Assembly: GCA_910584245.1 (NCBI GenBank)
Contig: CAJTZF010000003.1
Location: 121,753-185,752, forward strand
Origin: an uncultured Eubacterium sp.
Lineage (GTDB): Bacteria > Bacillota > Clostridia > Lachnospirales > Lachnospiraceae
DNA: 64,000 nucleotides
Direction of reading: 5' to 3'
This document shows, one piece after another, positions 17,795 to 26,015 of this stretch. The notes beneath the pieces were generated by a model that saw only the letters and a program-made list of their open reading frames with translations, did not search any database and had not been told where the DNA came from. Within the stretch, counting starts at the first letter, position 1. Each line of letters opens with the position of its first letter. Both the position numbers and the translations under genes were made by a program.

Positions 17795-19213
17795 TCACAA
17801 GAAATTGTCCAACTCTTCAAATTCCGCTACTACTTTTTCATAATTTTCTTTTTGAATGGCCATCTTTAACCGCAGTACTTTCCTCTTTACCTCATGAGGG
17901 GCCTCGCTGGCCAGCTGACGGACCGTCTCCATAAACATCTCGGCCTTTTCCCAATTCTCCATCTCCACGCAGAGGATAAGCTTCGAGAGTACTTTTTTTA
18001 GCGCCTCCTGATTTGCCGGTGTCCCATAAGCGGGGATAGCGTCCGGTTCCTCCTCCGGTTCGGCAGATGGGGAAACGGGCATAACGGGCGGCTCTTCGTT
18101 AGACAGGCGGTCTTTATCTTCTTCTGTGAGGCCGACCCATATCGAAAAGGAAAAGGTACTTCCCTTATTTTTCTTGCTCTCCACTTCAATTTTACCGCCC
18201 ATCATCTCTACCAGCTGCTTACATATGTTCAATCCAAGTCCCGTGCCGCCGTACTTTCTCGATATCGAGGCATCCACCTGCGAAAAACTCTGGAACAGCT
18301 TATCCCGGTCCGCCTTGTCAATGCCGATGCCCGAATCCTTAACGATAAAAAATAACTCAACCTGGTCGTTCACACGGGCCGTACGCACTACCTCCACCGA
18401 GATTTTACCGAGCGACGTAAATTTCTGGGCATTGGACAACAGATTATTCAAAATTTGCACAATGCGCAGCTCATCTCCGATAATTTGTTCCGGCACCTGG
18501 GGCGATACGGACATGAAAAATTCCAATCCCTTTTCTGTAATTTTATTTATATGATTTCCCTTGACATAATCCATCATTTTACGGAAATTAAACTCTCGCG
18601 ATTCCAACGTAAATTTCCCAGTTTCAAGCTTGGAAAAGTCCAAAATATCATTTATGATATTATACATGTCATTACAGCAGCGCTCGATCAGCTTCAACGC
18701 CTTCTCATTAACGGCATTCTGCTCCTCCTTGAGCATTTCCCTCACATTTCCAAGTACCCCGTTTACAGGCGTTCTCAGCTCATGCGTCACGTTGGCAACA
18801 AACTCGGACTTGACCTTTAGCGCATTTTGCGCCTCCTGGCGCACCTGCTCAATTTCCCTGCTCAAATATTCCTTTTCCAGAACGTCATTTGCCATACATA
18901 TGTAATTGCCCGCATCCCAATTACTAGCTACGATGCGCGCCTCAACCGGAAAACAAGTGCGCTTTTTCCGGTATGCCACAAGATTCTGCGGCTCATCCCC
19001 AAATTCACACTCCGCCTCAAAACCTCTTTCCGCTGCCGTAAACGTATTGGGAAACACCTCGCTAATATGCCTGCCGCACATATTATCATCCCCGTACTGT
19101 AATTTTTCCCTGGCTGCTGTATTCGCATACGAGATCGTTCCTGCCCGGTCAAACACCAGGATCATCTCTAGTGCGTGTTCCATTAGAAATTTCATATATT
19201 GCATCTGTTCCAT
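17795..19213 (-). CDS. PAS-containing sensor histidine kinase
   Basis: This 472-residue soluble kinase has an N-terminal PAS domain (residues 5-115; MILVFDRAGTISYANTAAR), a short coiled coil, the dimerisation/phosphorylation box FVANVTHELRTPVNG near 145, and an HATPase_c domain with N box (ILNNLLSNAQKFTS), G1 (DSGIGI), F box and G2 (GGTGLGLNICKQL). The last 100 residues form a Pro/Glu-rich linker and a helical domain with no clear Hpt histidine. The start at 19213 follows AAAGAGGGAAAGT; the frame continues to 19306 but that part contains a terminator hairpin. No transmembrane segment is present, so the signal must be cytoplasmic. Likely partners are the receiver proteins on either side. Confidence 0.92.
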   Translation of the reverse strand: MEQMQYMKFLMEHALEMILVFDRAGTISYANTAAREKLQYGDDNMCGRHISEVFPNTFTAAERGFEAECEFGDEPQNLVAYRKKRTCFPVEARIVASNWDAGNYICMANDVLEKEYLSREIEQVRQEAQNALKVKSEFVANVTHELRTPVNGVLGNVREMLKEEQNAVNEKALKLIERCCNDMYNIINDILDFSKLETGKFTLESREFNFRKMMDYVKGNHINKITEKGLEFFMSVSPQVPEQIIGDELRIVQILNNLLSNAQKFTSLGKISVEVVRTARVNDQVELFFIVKDSGIGIDKADRDKLFQSFSQVDASISRKYGGTGLGLNICKQLVEMMGGKIEVESKKNKGSTFSFSIWVGLTEEDKDRLSNEEPPVMPVSPSAEPEEEPDAIPAYGTPANQEALKKVLSKLILCVEMENWEKAEMFMETVRQLASEAPHEVKRKVLRLKMAIQKENYEKVVAEFEELDNFL

Positions 19214-19238
19214 ACTTTCCCTCTTTCCTGCAAAGTGA

Positions 19239-19283
19239 ACAAAAAGAAACGGCAGCAAAAACAAAATGGCTTTTTCGCTGCCG
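19239..19283 (-). terminator. Strong intrinsic terminator inside the signalling array
   Basis: On the minus strand, CGGCAGCGAAAAA (19271-19283) pairs with TTTTTGCTGCCG (19250-19261) with a single bulged base, and is followed by TTTCTTTTTGTT. It lies between the HD-GYP gene and the histidine kinase gene. Only about 25 bases separate its T-run from the kinase start codon, too few for a promoter, so read-through or a promoter upstream must serve the downstream genes. Confidence 0.8.
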
Positions 19284-19302
19284 AATCCGACCGACCTAAC
19301 TA

Positions 19303-20394
19303 TCACATAAAATCAAACATCTTTATTACTTCTACAATATTGAAGAAATCAACCTTGGCAAGCTCAAAACACTCAAGTATATCTGGTGAAAACTGACCAC
19401 ACTCACCACTCATAATCATATCAAATGCTATATTGTTTGCGTATACGCTCTTATACACCCTCGGACTGATCAGAGCATCGTACACATCGGCGATCGCGAC
19501 AATCTGTGCACTAATTGGGATCGCATCACCCACCAGATGATCTGGGTAACCGTTGCCGTCCCACCTCTCGTGATGATGGCGGCATATTTCATAGCAAAAC
19601 CGGTAAAACTCACTTGTCTGGCTGTCACGGAACTTTTCAAGTATCTCACAACCAATCGTCGTATGTGTTTTAATCACTTCAAATTCCTGTTCAGTCAACT
19701 TACCCGGTTTCAACAGAATCGAATCCGGAATACCGATCTTACCGATGTCATGTAGTGCAGACGCCCTGGCGATCTGCTCGGCCTCGGACTGCGTCATATT
19801 GTATTTCGGGAAATACTTCATCAAATACTTGAGCAAAATCCTCGTAAAATACTTGATCCGGCGGACATGCTCCCCTGTCTCTGCACTTCTAAATTCCACA
19901 ACGGAGCTCAGTGCATCAATCATAAACTCATTGTTGTCCTGAATCTCCTTTTCCTTTGCCTTAAGCTCCTGCTCCTGCTCTTTCAACCGCACTTCCATTT
20001 CCTGCTTATGCTGGTAGAGCTGGATAATATTCCGGCTTCTTCTTCTGACAATATGCGGAAAAAACGGCTTGTGCATAACATCCGCCACACCGTAGGAATA
20101 AGCGCGGTCCTCGCTGTCCATAACACTCTCGCCCGTAATAAGTATAACGGGTATTTTTTCCATCAGGTCCTGCCCCTTCATATATTCAAGCACCCCGAAA
20201 CCATCCTTCACGGGCATGACTACATCCAGCAGGATCAGAATAATATTCTCATTATTTTCGATCTGGTAAATCGCATCCTGCCCATTGGCGGCCTCCAATA
20301 CGTCGTAATCCTCTTGGAAAATCTGCTTGAGCACGACCCGGTTTATCTCTTCGTCGTCTACAATCAATATCTGTTGTCTATGCTGTTTCTCCAT
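19303..20394 (-). CDS. Response regulator with HD-GYP phosphodiesterase domain
   Basis: This is a predicted phosphorylation-controlled cyclic di-GMP phosphodiesterase (363 residues). The receiver domain (LIVDDEEINRVVL, phosphoacceptor in LILLDVVMPVKDG) is followed by a coiled coil rich in Glu/Gln/Lys (about 140-165) and a complete HD-GYP domain: ETGEHVRRIKYF, LHDIGKIGIPD, VIKTHTTIGCEIL, HHERWDGNGYPDHL and VAIADVYDALIS. The ATG at 20394 follows GGGGAGATATTTATT; the longer frame upstream overlaps the predicted promoter. It has its own promoter and is followed by a strong terminator, so it may be transcribed partly alone. Confidence 0.94.
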   Translation of the reverse strand: MEKQHRQQILIVDDEEINRVVLKQIFQEDYDVLEAANGQDAIYQIENNENIILILLDVVMPVKDGFGVLEYMKGQDLMEKIPVILITGESVMDSEDRAYSYGVADVMHKPFFPHIVRRRSRNIIQLYQHKQEMEVRLKEQEQELKAKEKEIQDNNEFMIDALSSVVEFRSAETGEHVRRIKYFTRILLKYLMKYFPKYNMTQSEAEQIARASALHDIGKIGIPDSILLKPGKLTEQEFEVIKTHTTIGCEILEKFRDSQTSEFYRFCYEICRHHHERWDGNGYPDHLVGDAIPISAQIVAIADVYDALISPRVYKSVYANNIAFDMIMSGECGQFSPDILECFELAKVDFFNIVEVIKMFDFM

Positions 20395-20434
20395 AATAAA
20401 TATCTCCCCAGCTTTTCTCAAGTTATATACGTCT

Positions 20435-20463
20435 AACATATCACTTTCTGACAAAAATGTCAA
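20435..20463 (-). promoter_or_regulatory. Promoter for the central HD-GYP gene
   Basis: On the minus strand a perfect TTGACA (20458-20463) and TATGTT (20435-20440) are 17 bases apart, about 40 bases before the HD-GYP start codon at 20394. This is one of the best -35 boxes in the window. Confidence 0.65.
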
Positions 20464-20506
20464 GGAATTGTTACCCACACAAACCCGCAAGACGGACCGT
20501 CACTTT

Positions 20507-23053
20507 TTAGTCCTTCTCGAATAAATATTTCTTCAGCGTCCGCATACATTCCTGAATATCAAGAGGCTTTGTGAGATGGGCATCCATGCCGCTGTCAAAA
20601 CAGCGCTGGGCGTCATCTGAAAAAGCATCGGCTGTCATTGCAATAATGGGAAGATCACTGTCCTCCCTGTCGAGTTTACGGATCGCCCTGGTAGCCTCGT
20701 ATCCATCCATGACCGGCATCCGTATGTCCATCAAAATTGCTTCATAATACCCGGGTTCTGATGCTTCAAATGTCTCCAGGCACTCTTTTCCATTCTCCGC
20801 CCGGTCCAGTATAAGACCAACCGGCGTAAATACCTCGTATGCAATTTCCCAGTTTATATCAATATCCTCTGCCATAAGCAGCCGTTTTCCCTGAAAATCA
20901 ATTTGCTCAATAGTTTCCTCCGGTTCTGTCCTGGTTCCCTCCACATACTTTTTAAGGTTCATATACAGCTTCGATTTAAACAGTGGTTTCGAGATAAATC
21001 CCTCGATTTCCATCGTTGAAAATTCTTCTTCGAGATCTCCCCAGTCATAAGCAGAGATGAGGAAAATGGGCATGTCACACCCTGCCCGCTTCCGAATCTC
21101 CCGTATTGTCTGCAAACCGTTCATATTCGGCATCTTCCAGTCAATCAGGACAAACTTATAATCTTCGCCCTTGTTATGCCTCTCCTCGATCATCTCAACT
21201 GCTTGCCTGCCATCCAGCGTCCACTCCGCATTGACACCGAGCTCCTTCAAATTGGAAACAGCGCTGTTACAAAGCATCTCGTCGTCGTCCACAACAAGCA
21301 CATTCCATTGGGGCAATCTCATCTCTTCGTCCATTTCATCCGCCTTTCTGAAATCGACGATAACATGAAACTTACTTCCCTTGCCTTCTTCACTTTCGAC
21401 CAAAATCTCCCCACCCATCAGCGTGACGATACTGTGCGTAATTGCCATACCAAGTCCCGTCCCCGCTATACTGCGCGCCCGGTCTTCGCGCTCAAACGTA
21501 TCAAAGATTTTCTTCTGGAATTCCTCCGACATACCTATACCGGTATCTTCCACAACCATGTGCGTCTGTATGTAGTCCTCCCCCTTTTCCGAAGGCTTCT
21601 GATACAGGTAAATCCACACACTTCCCTTCTCAGGCGTAAATTTTAGGGCATTCGATACAAGGTTCAACAATACCTGGTTTAAGCGGATTTCATCACAACA
21701 CACATTTTCGGATATAATGTCGTGGATAAAAATGTCAAAACTCTGCTGGCGCTCCCTGACCTGCGGACGCACGATATTTACGATATCATCCATAACCTCG
21801 CGTAGCGACATCGGCGCAAGGTTCAGCTTCATCTTTCCACTCTCAATCTTAGACATATCTAACACATCATTAATCAGCCCGAGCAGATGCTTGTTCGACA
21901 GCTTGATTTTCTCCAAATAATCCTTTATCCGCTCTGGATCGTGTAAGTTCTTTAAGGCAATCTCAGTCATGCCGGTAATGGCATTCATCGGCGTGCGGAT
22001 ATCATGGCTCATGCTGGAAAGGAAATCACTTTTTGCCATGTTGGCGCGAATCGCCTCCTGCCTGCTCTTCTCCTGCTCCCTCAACTGTTTTTTAGACAGC
22101 TGGTGGTACATAATAAGAATGGAAAGCAAGGTGAGAAAAATAATGGCAAAAGAGGCTGATACAATACGAAACCGCTGTTCATCCAAGCCGCTGATCGTGT
22201 CATTTAATACACCGCTCGGCATAACGGAAATCAAATACCATTCCATGTCCGCCGAAATCCTAGCACAATATATATGGTTCTCCTGCCCATTTGTCCAAAG
22301 AACCGTTGAATAATCCTGGTCCTTTTCCATTGCTTCTTTTAACTCACGGTTAAACTCTTTTGCGTCCTTGCCATTCTCGTCGTCAATAATGGCCTCTGTC
22401 CGCTCAAAATAATTATCCCGGTACGCATCACTGTTCCGGATAACAAAGGTTCCGTCCTTAGCAATCAGATGGGAATACATCAACGCTTTTTCCTCATCCA
22501 GAAAAAGAGCCTCGTTCAAATATTCCATTGAAACACCGGCGATCAGCACGGAACTAGTACCCCCGTCTTTGAGAGGATATGCCGCCGTTACTGCGAGCAG
22601 AAGGTGCTTCTCACCATCTTCGGTCTTTCCCATTGCAATGCCCTGCCCGTTTTGGGCCAGGGATTCCAAAAGGGCATTATAATCTTTAATTTCTATCGGA
22701 TTTCCGATGATCCTCTCCGCTTCCCCATCCTCAGAATAAAGCGAGAGAAAACAAAAATCCCTGGATTCCGCACCCATTTTCAATTCTTCCAGCATTTCCT
22801 CCCCGTAAACGCTTTCGGCTGGCGGTACACGCTTCCGTATACTATCCATCTGGCTCAGCCGCAGATTCGTAATGGCCTGGTATTTCTGCTGCAGCTGCTT
22901 ACTCATCTCCGACATATAAATCTCACCGATCTCATCCAGTGAATTCTCAGTCTGGCTCGACATATATATAGTCATGATAAAAAAAGTAACAAGGCATATC
23001 ACCACAGCAGCCGCAATACTGCCGCCAAAATATCTTCTTAATTTTCGTCTCAT
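20507..23053 (-). CDS. Hybrid sensor histidine kinase with two receiver domains
   Basis: This 848-residue membrane kinase has a transmembrane helix at residues 8-28, an extracellular Cache-like sensor (about 30-280), a second helix near 290-310, the HisKA box FLSSMSHDIRTPMNAITGM near 350, an HATPase_c domain with DTGIGM and GTGLGMAI, and two C-terminal receiver domains. The first receiver has LVVDDDEM and LIDWKMPNMNG; the second has MAEDIDINW and LMDIRMPVMDGYEA; both keep the phosphoacceptor Asp. No Hpt domain is fused, but a separate Hpt gene lies upstream, which would complete a His-Asp-His-Asp relay to the HD-GYP regulators. The start at 23053 has AAGGAG upstream; the upstream gene's TGA overlaps the alternative ATG at 23071. 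Confidence 0.94.
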   Translation of the reverse strand: MRRKLRRYFGGSIAAAVVICLVTFFIMTIYMSSQTENSLDEIGEIYMSEMSKQLQQKYQAITNLRLSQMDSIRKRVPPAESVYGEEMLEELKMGAESRDFCFLSLYSEDGEAERIIGNPIEIKDYNALLESLAQNGQGIAMGKTEDGEKHLLLAVTAAYPLKDGGTSSVLIAGVSMEYLNEALFLDEEKALMYSHLIAKDGTFVIRNSDAYRDNYFERTEAIIDDENGKDAKEFNRELKEAMEKDQDYSTVLWTNGQENHIYCARISADMEWYLISVMPSGVLNDTISGLDEQRFRIVSASFAIIFLTLLSILIMYHQLSKKQLREQEKSRQEAIRANMAKSDFLSSMSHDIRTPMNAITGMTEIALKNLHDPERIKDYLEKIKLSNKHLLGLINDVLDMSKIESGKMKLNLAPMSLREVMDDIVNIVRPQVRERQQSFDIFIHDIISENVCCDEIRLNQVLLNLVSNALKFTPEKGSVWIYLYQKPSEKGEDYIQTHMVVEDTGIGMSEEFQKKIFDTFEREDRARSIAGTGLGMAITHSIVTLMGGEILVESEEGKGSKFHVIVDFRKADEMDEEMRLPQWNVLVVDDDEMLCNSAVSNLKELGVNAEWTLDGRQAVEMIEERHNKGEDYKFVLIDWKMPNMNGLQTIREIRKRAGCDMPIFLISAYDWGDLEEEFSTMEIEGFISKPLFKSKLYMNLKKYVEGTRTEPEETIEQIDFQGKRLLMAEDIDINWEIAYEVFTPVGLILDRAENGKECLETFEASEPGYYEAILMDIRMPVMDGYEATRAIRKLDREDSDLPIIAMTADAFSDDAQRCFDSGMDAHLTKPLDIQECMRTLKKYLFEKD

Positions 23054-23067
23054 GTCCATTACTCCTT

Positions 23068-24129
23068 TCATCCAGTAACGCTGCTCCCCGTCCTCACTTT
23101 TTGTCTCACTTCATCCATACATTCCTGAAATGCCGCCAAAACCTTCGGGTTAAATATGCCGCACTCCCCGTTCTGAATCATCTCAACTGCTTTTTCATGG
23201 CTAAATGCCTTCTTATATACACGTTCCGATGTGAGCGCATCGTACACGTCGACAACAGATACCACCTGCGCCCAAATGGATATATCATCGCCGCTTAATC
23301 CATCCGGATATCCGCCGCCATCCCACCGCTCGTGGTGGTGTCTGCAAATATCGTAACTGTAATGATAAAGTCCTTTATCCATAATATGGGGAATCTTTTT
23401 AAGAATGTCGCACCCTCTCACCGTGTGCTGCTTCATCGTCTCAAATTCTTCCTTCGTGAGCCTGCCCGGCTTATTTAAGATCCGGTCCGGTATGGAAATC
23501 TTACCGACATCATGAAGAATCGCCGAAGTAGAAATTTTATCAATCTCCTTATCTGGGAGGAAATATTCGGGATACAATTCACTAACCTTCTTCATCAAAA
23601 TCCCGGTGAGACCGCTAATATTCTTGACATGCTCCCCGGTTTCACAATCCCGGAATTCAATTACTGTGGCAAGCGTCTCCACCATTGCCTGGTTCATATG
23701 GCTCAATTTTTTCACCTGCTCTGCCACAACCTCTTCGAGCTTATTCCGATGACGGAACAGCTCAATTACATTTTGGATCCGGCATCGGAGGAAGTGCACC
23801 AAAAATGGTTTCCGGATGACATCAATAGCCCCCATATCATATGCCTCCATCAGCATCTCCTCGCTGTCCGCAGCCGTTATCAAGAATACAGGAATACTCT
23901 CTATCTTTCCATTTTCATTCATGTCCCGAAGCACATCCAGGCCATTGACTTCCGGCATTAGCAAATCAAGTAAGACGGCAGAAATCTCAATCCCGCTGCG
24001 AATAATCTCTATCGCCTGTCTCCCGCCTTCTGCCTCTATAATCTTATATTCATCTTTAAAAATTTCCATCAAAACAGCACGATTTATCTCAACATCGTCA
24101 ACAATCAGTATCGTCTTACTGTTATCCAT
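23068..24129 (-). CDS. Response regulator with HD-GYP phosphodiesterase domain
   Basis: This is the second complete receiver-HD-GYP protein in the array (353 residues). Receiver: LIVDDVEINRAVL and LLDLLMPEVNG. HD-GYP: CETGEHVKNISGL, LHDVGKISIPDRIL, MKQHTVRGCDIL, HHERWDGGGYPDGL and VSVVDVYDALTS, so all metal-site residues are present. It is predicted to hydrolyse cyclic di-GMP when phosphorylated. Its overall layout matches the protein encoded at 19303-20394, so the two are paralogues. Its stop codon overlaps the first possible start codon of the hybrid kinase gene, which indicates translational coupling; the Hpt gene lies 38 bases upstream. Confidence 0.94.
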   Translation of the reverse strand: MDNSKTILIVDDVEINRAVLMEIFKDEYKIIEAEGGRQAIEIIRSGIEISAVLLDLLMPEVNGLDVLRDMNENGKIESIPVFLITAADSEEMLMEAYDMGAIDVIRKPFLVHFLRCRIQNVIELFRHRNKLEEVVAEQVKKLSHMNQAMVETLATVIEFRDCETGEHVKNISGLTGILMKKVSELYPEYFLPDKEIDKISTSAILHDVGKISIPDRILNKPGRLTKEEFETMKQHTVRGCDILKKIPHIMDKGLYHYSYDICRHHHERWDGGGYPDGLSGDDISIWAQVVSVVDVYDALTSERVYKKAFSHEKAVEMIQNGECGIFNPKVLAAFQECMDEVRQKVRTGSSVTG

Positions 24130-24167
24130 TGGGACCTCCGAGAATTTAATATATATACAAAAACCAG

Positions 24168-24521
24168 TTACTTATACTTTTCAATACACGCTATAATCTG
24201 TTGCTGGACCGGTAAAATATTTTCAAATACTTCTTTCGCCTTCCCCGGCTCCTCCTCACGAAGTAATTTCACAATTTCCGAATATGCATCGTACACAGGT
24301 GTAATTGACAGATTGCCGGAAGCTCCTTTAATCGCATGTGTTTTTTCTATCAATTCCGTGCAGTCGCCGCAATCAAACTCCTCTGCTTCAATTGTCGTAT
24401 TCGTCATCATTTTATGAAACGTACCCATCATTCTTTCATAAAGGGAAACATTTCCCATCAGGCGCTTCGTCCCCTCTTCGGTATTTACCCCAAGAGTAGC
24501 AAGTTCTTCTAAAAGACTCAT
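24168..24521 (-). CDS. Stand-alone histidine phosphotransfer (Hpt) protein
   Basis: This 117-residue all-helical protein carries the Hpt signature with its phosphorylatable His in KTHAIKGASGNLSI near residue 48. Hpt proteins pass phosphate from a receiver of a hybrid kinase to another receiver. It is the first gene of the signalling array and is followed by an HD-GYP regulator and a hybrid kinase that lacks its own Hpt domain, so it is the obvious missing relay step (inference from context). AAAGGAGAGATAACG precedes the ATG. Confidence 0.9.
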   Translation of the reverse strand: MSLLEELATLGVNTEEGTKRLMGNVSLYERMMGTFHKMMTNTTIEAEEFDCGDCTELIEKTHAIKGASGNLSITPVYDAYSEIVKLLREEEPGKAKEVFENILPVQQQIIACIEKYK

Positions 24522-24562
24522 CGTTATCTCTCCTTTACATTTTGGTCGTTATAATTGCTATA

Positions 24563-24591
24563 ATTTTAACACATTTAAACACCACAGGCAA
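24563..24591 (-). promoter_or_regulatory. Promoter for the signalling array
   Basis: On the minus strand TTGCCT (24586-24591) and TAAAAT (24563-24568) are 17 bases apart, about 40 bases before the Hpt start codon. The rest of the gap to the AroD-AroK gene (24592-24637) is T-rich on the plus strand and shows no clear terminator. Confidence 0.55.
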
Positions 24592-24637
24592 TCCTTTTTT
24601 TATTTCCTTCTACACCCATCCCGCGCACAGAGGCCGC

Positions 24638-25879
24638 TCATTTTTTAACATTGCATTTTCTGGCAATCTCCTCCGCAATGTGCGCCACGCTTTTTCCGTC
24701 CGTTGGCACCACTATCGTCGCCGCCCTCTCATAAAAGGGACGCCGTTTTTCCATCAGCTCTTTTATGTACGGCACATTCATATTTCCGTTTAATAATGGG
24801 CGGTCCGTGCTGTCCTTCACCCGGCCGTACACCGTCTCCGGCGTCGCCGTGAGCAAAACAACCTCCCCCAGGGCGCGAAGCTTTTTCACATTCAAATCCC
24901 GCAGCGCCATACCTCCTCCACAGGAAATAATCGCCGGTGGCAGCGTACCGAGTCCATCAATCATGTCCGTTTCCAGACGGCGGAAATAGAGCTCTCCCTT
25001 TTCCTCAAAAATATGCGGGATCGAGCACCCCTCCCGCTGCACAATACGGGCGTCCGTATCCACCTCACGCCTCCCGGTAATCCGGCGGAGCTCATTTGAA
25101 ATAGTGGATTTGCCGACACCCATAAACCCGATTAAAAAGATATGCCTCTGACCGGAATATATATTGTCAAAAATATCAATCAATTCACCGAGCGCAATCT
25201 GTCCCGGCGCAGAAACAGCGCCCGCACTCGCAAAAGATACTTCGGAGCCATACAGGCCCCCATATTTTCTACTGTCTCTTCCCTGTTCCCCCATACTCAT
25301 CGTAATGAGCGGAAAATGCGGGTGTCTCTCTTTCATCTCCTCCGTGGCGGCGAGCAGCACATCTACATCCCGCCTGCCCTGTTCTTCTTCGCTGGATGGC
25401 ATACACGCAAACTTACCAGCGTCAACCCCAAGTTCTCTCGCCTGGTTCAACATCTCCACTATTTTCTGCTGCGGGGGCGTCTGCCCAAAATCATGATAGG
25501 AGCCGATAATTTTCGTGCCCGTCTCTCTCGCCGCCCTTACAACTTCTGTCACAATTTCACTTCCGCGCCGGATCTCCACGTCCACAAAATCCACGTCTCC
25601 GCTCCCCGCCAATTCAGTGAGCAGGGCGCGGTAATCCAAACGGCTTCCATTTTCCTCCCCGCCTTCCTGTACGGTTCTCAGCGTGGCCACCAGCTTTTTC
25701 CCCGCCAGAATGTGTTTTAGTTCCCTGGCAAGACTTACAATCTCCCTTTCATATCCAGCGAAGAAATCAATTCTCCATTCCACCATATCTGCCGGCATCC
25801 CTGCAAATGCCTCCGCCCGTTTCGTAATTCTATCCCGTGTCCGATCTGTAATCGGAATGCAAATGTTCGGTCTCTTCAT
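24638..25879 (-). CDS. aroDK: Bifunctional 3-dehydroquinate dehydratase (type I)-shikimate kinase
   Basis: This 413-residue protein joins two steps of the shikimate pathway. Residues 1-240 are a type I dehydroquinase TIM barrel: ADMVEWRIDFF, KLVATLRT, the catalytic His in GSYHDF (about 129) and the Schiff-base Lys in GKFACMP (about 156). Residues 245-413 are a shikimate kinase with Walker A GFMGVGKS (251-258), DTDARIV, the FRRLE substrate-binding segment and ISCGGGMALR. The start at 25879 (MKRPNICIPI) has GAGG six bases upstream; the frame runs back to 25966 through a repeated leader. It follows pepP in the minus-strand run; aroA is in the same run 5 kb upstream. Confidence 0.93.
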   Translation of the reverse strand: MKRPNICIPITDRTRDRITKRAEAFAGMPADMVEWRIDFFAGYEREIVSLARELKHILAGKKLVATLRTVQEGGEENGSRLDYRALLTELAGSGDVDFVDVEIRRGSEIVTEVVRAARETGTKIIGSYHDFGQTPPQQKIVEMLNQARELGVDAGKFACMPSSEEEQGRRDVDVLLAATEEMKERHPHFPLITMSMGEQGRDSRKYGGLYGSEVSFASAGAVSAPGQIALGELIDIFDNIYSGQRHIFLIGFMGVGKSTISNELRRITGRREVDTDARIVQREGCSIPHIFEEKGELYFRRLETDMIDGLGTLPPAIISCGGGMALRDLNVKKLRALGEVVLLTATPETVYGRVKDSTDRPLLNGNMNVPYIKELMEKRRPFYERAATIVVPTDGKSVAHIAEEIARKCNVKK

Positions 25880-25958
25880 TTTTTTCCTCATTTCTGCAAG
25901 GTGAACCTCGTTCACCTTTGCTTTATTGCGCATAATCAATGTTTGTGGCAAGCAGCGC
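25877..25958 (-). repeat. Leader repeat copy A (before aroDK)
   Basis: This leader shares a 33-base block (25926-25958 on the plus coordinates) with the leader before the ABC-type ATPase gene, 27 of 33 bases identical by my count, and the shared tail GCAGAAATGAGG just before the start codon. Between block and tail lies a hairpin absent from the other copies: AAGGTGAAC and GTTCACCTT with loop GAG (25898-25918). The hairpin sits immediately before the ribosome-binding site and could influence translation. Confidence 0.6.
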
Positions 25959-25976
25959 GCAGACACAAACTCGTAA

Positions 25977-25998
25977 AGTGAAAAATTTATTTTTCACT
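25977..25998 (-). repeat. AT-rich inverted repeat after pepP
   Basis: AGTGAAAAAT and ATTTTTCACT form a perfect 10-base inverted repeat with a two-base centre, 18 bases after the pepP stop codon. On the minus strand it is followed by TTACG, not a long T-run, so it is a poor terminator; it may be an operator or an mRNA 3' end. Confidence 0.4.
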
Positions 25999-26015
25999 CT
26001 TTTCTCCTCATCTTT

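Noticed and set aside
20491..20501. GACGGTCCGTC palindrome after the hybrid kinase gene as a terminator
   Set aside because: Five-base arms around a single base cannot form a stable hairpin and no T-run follows.
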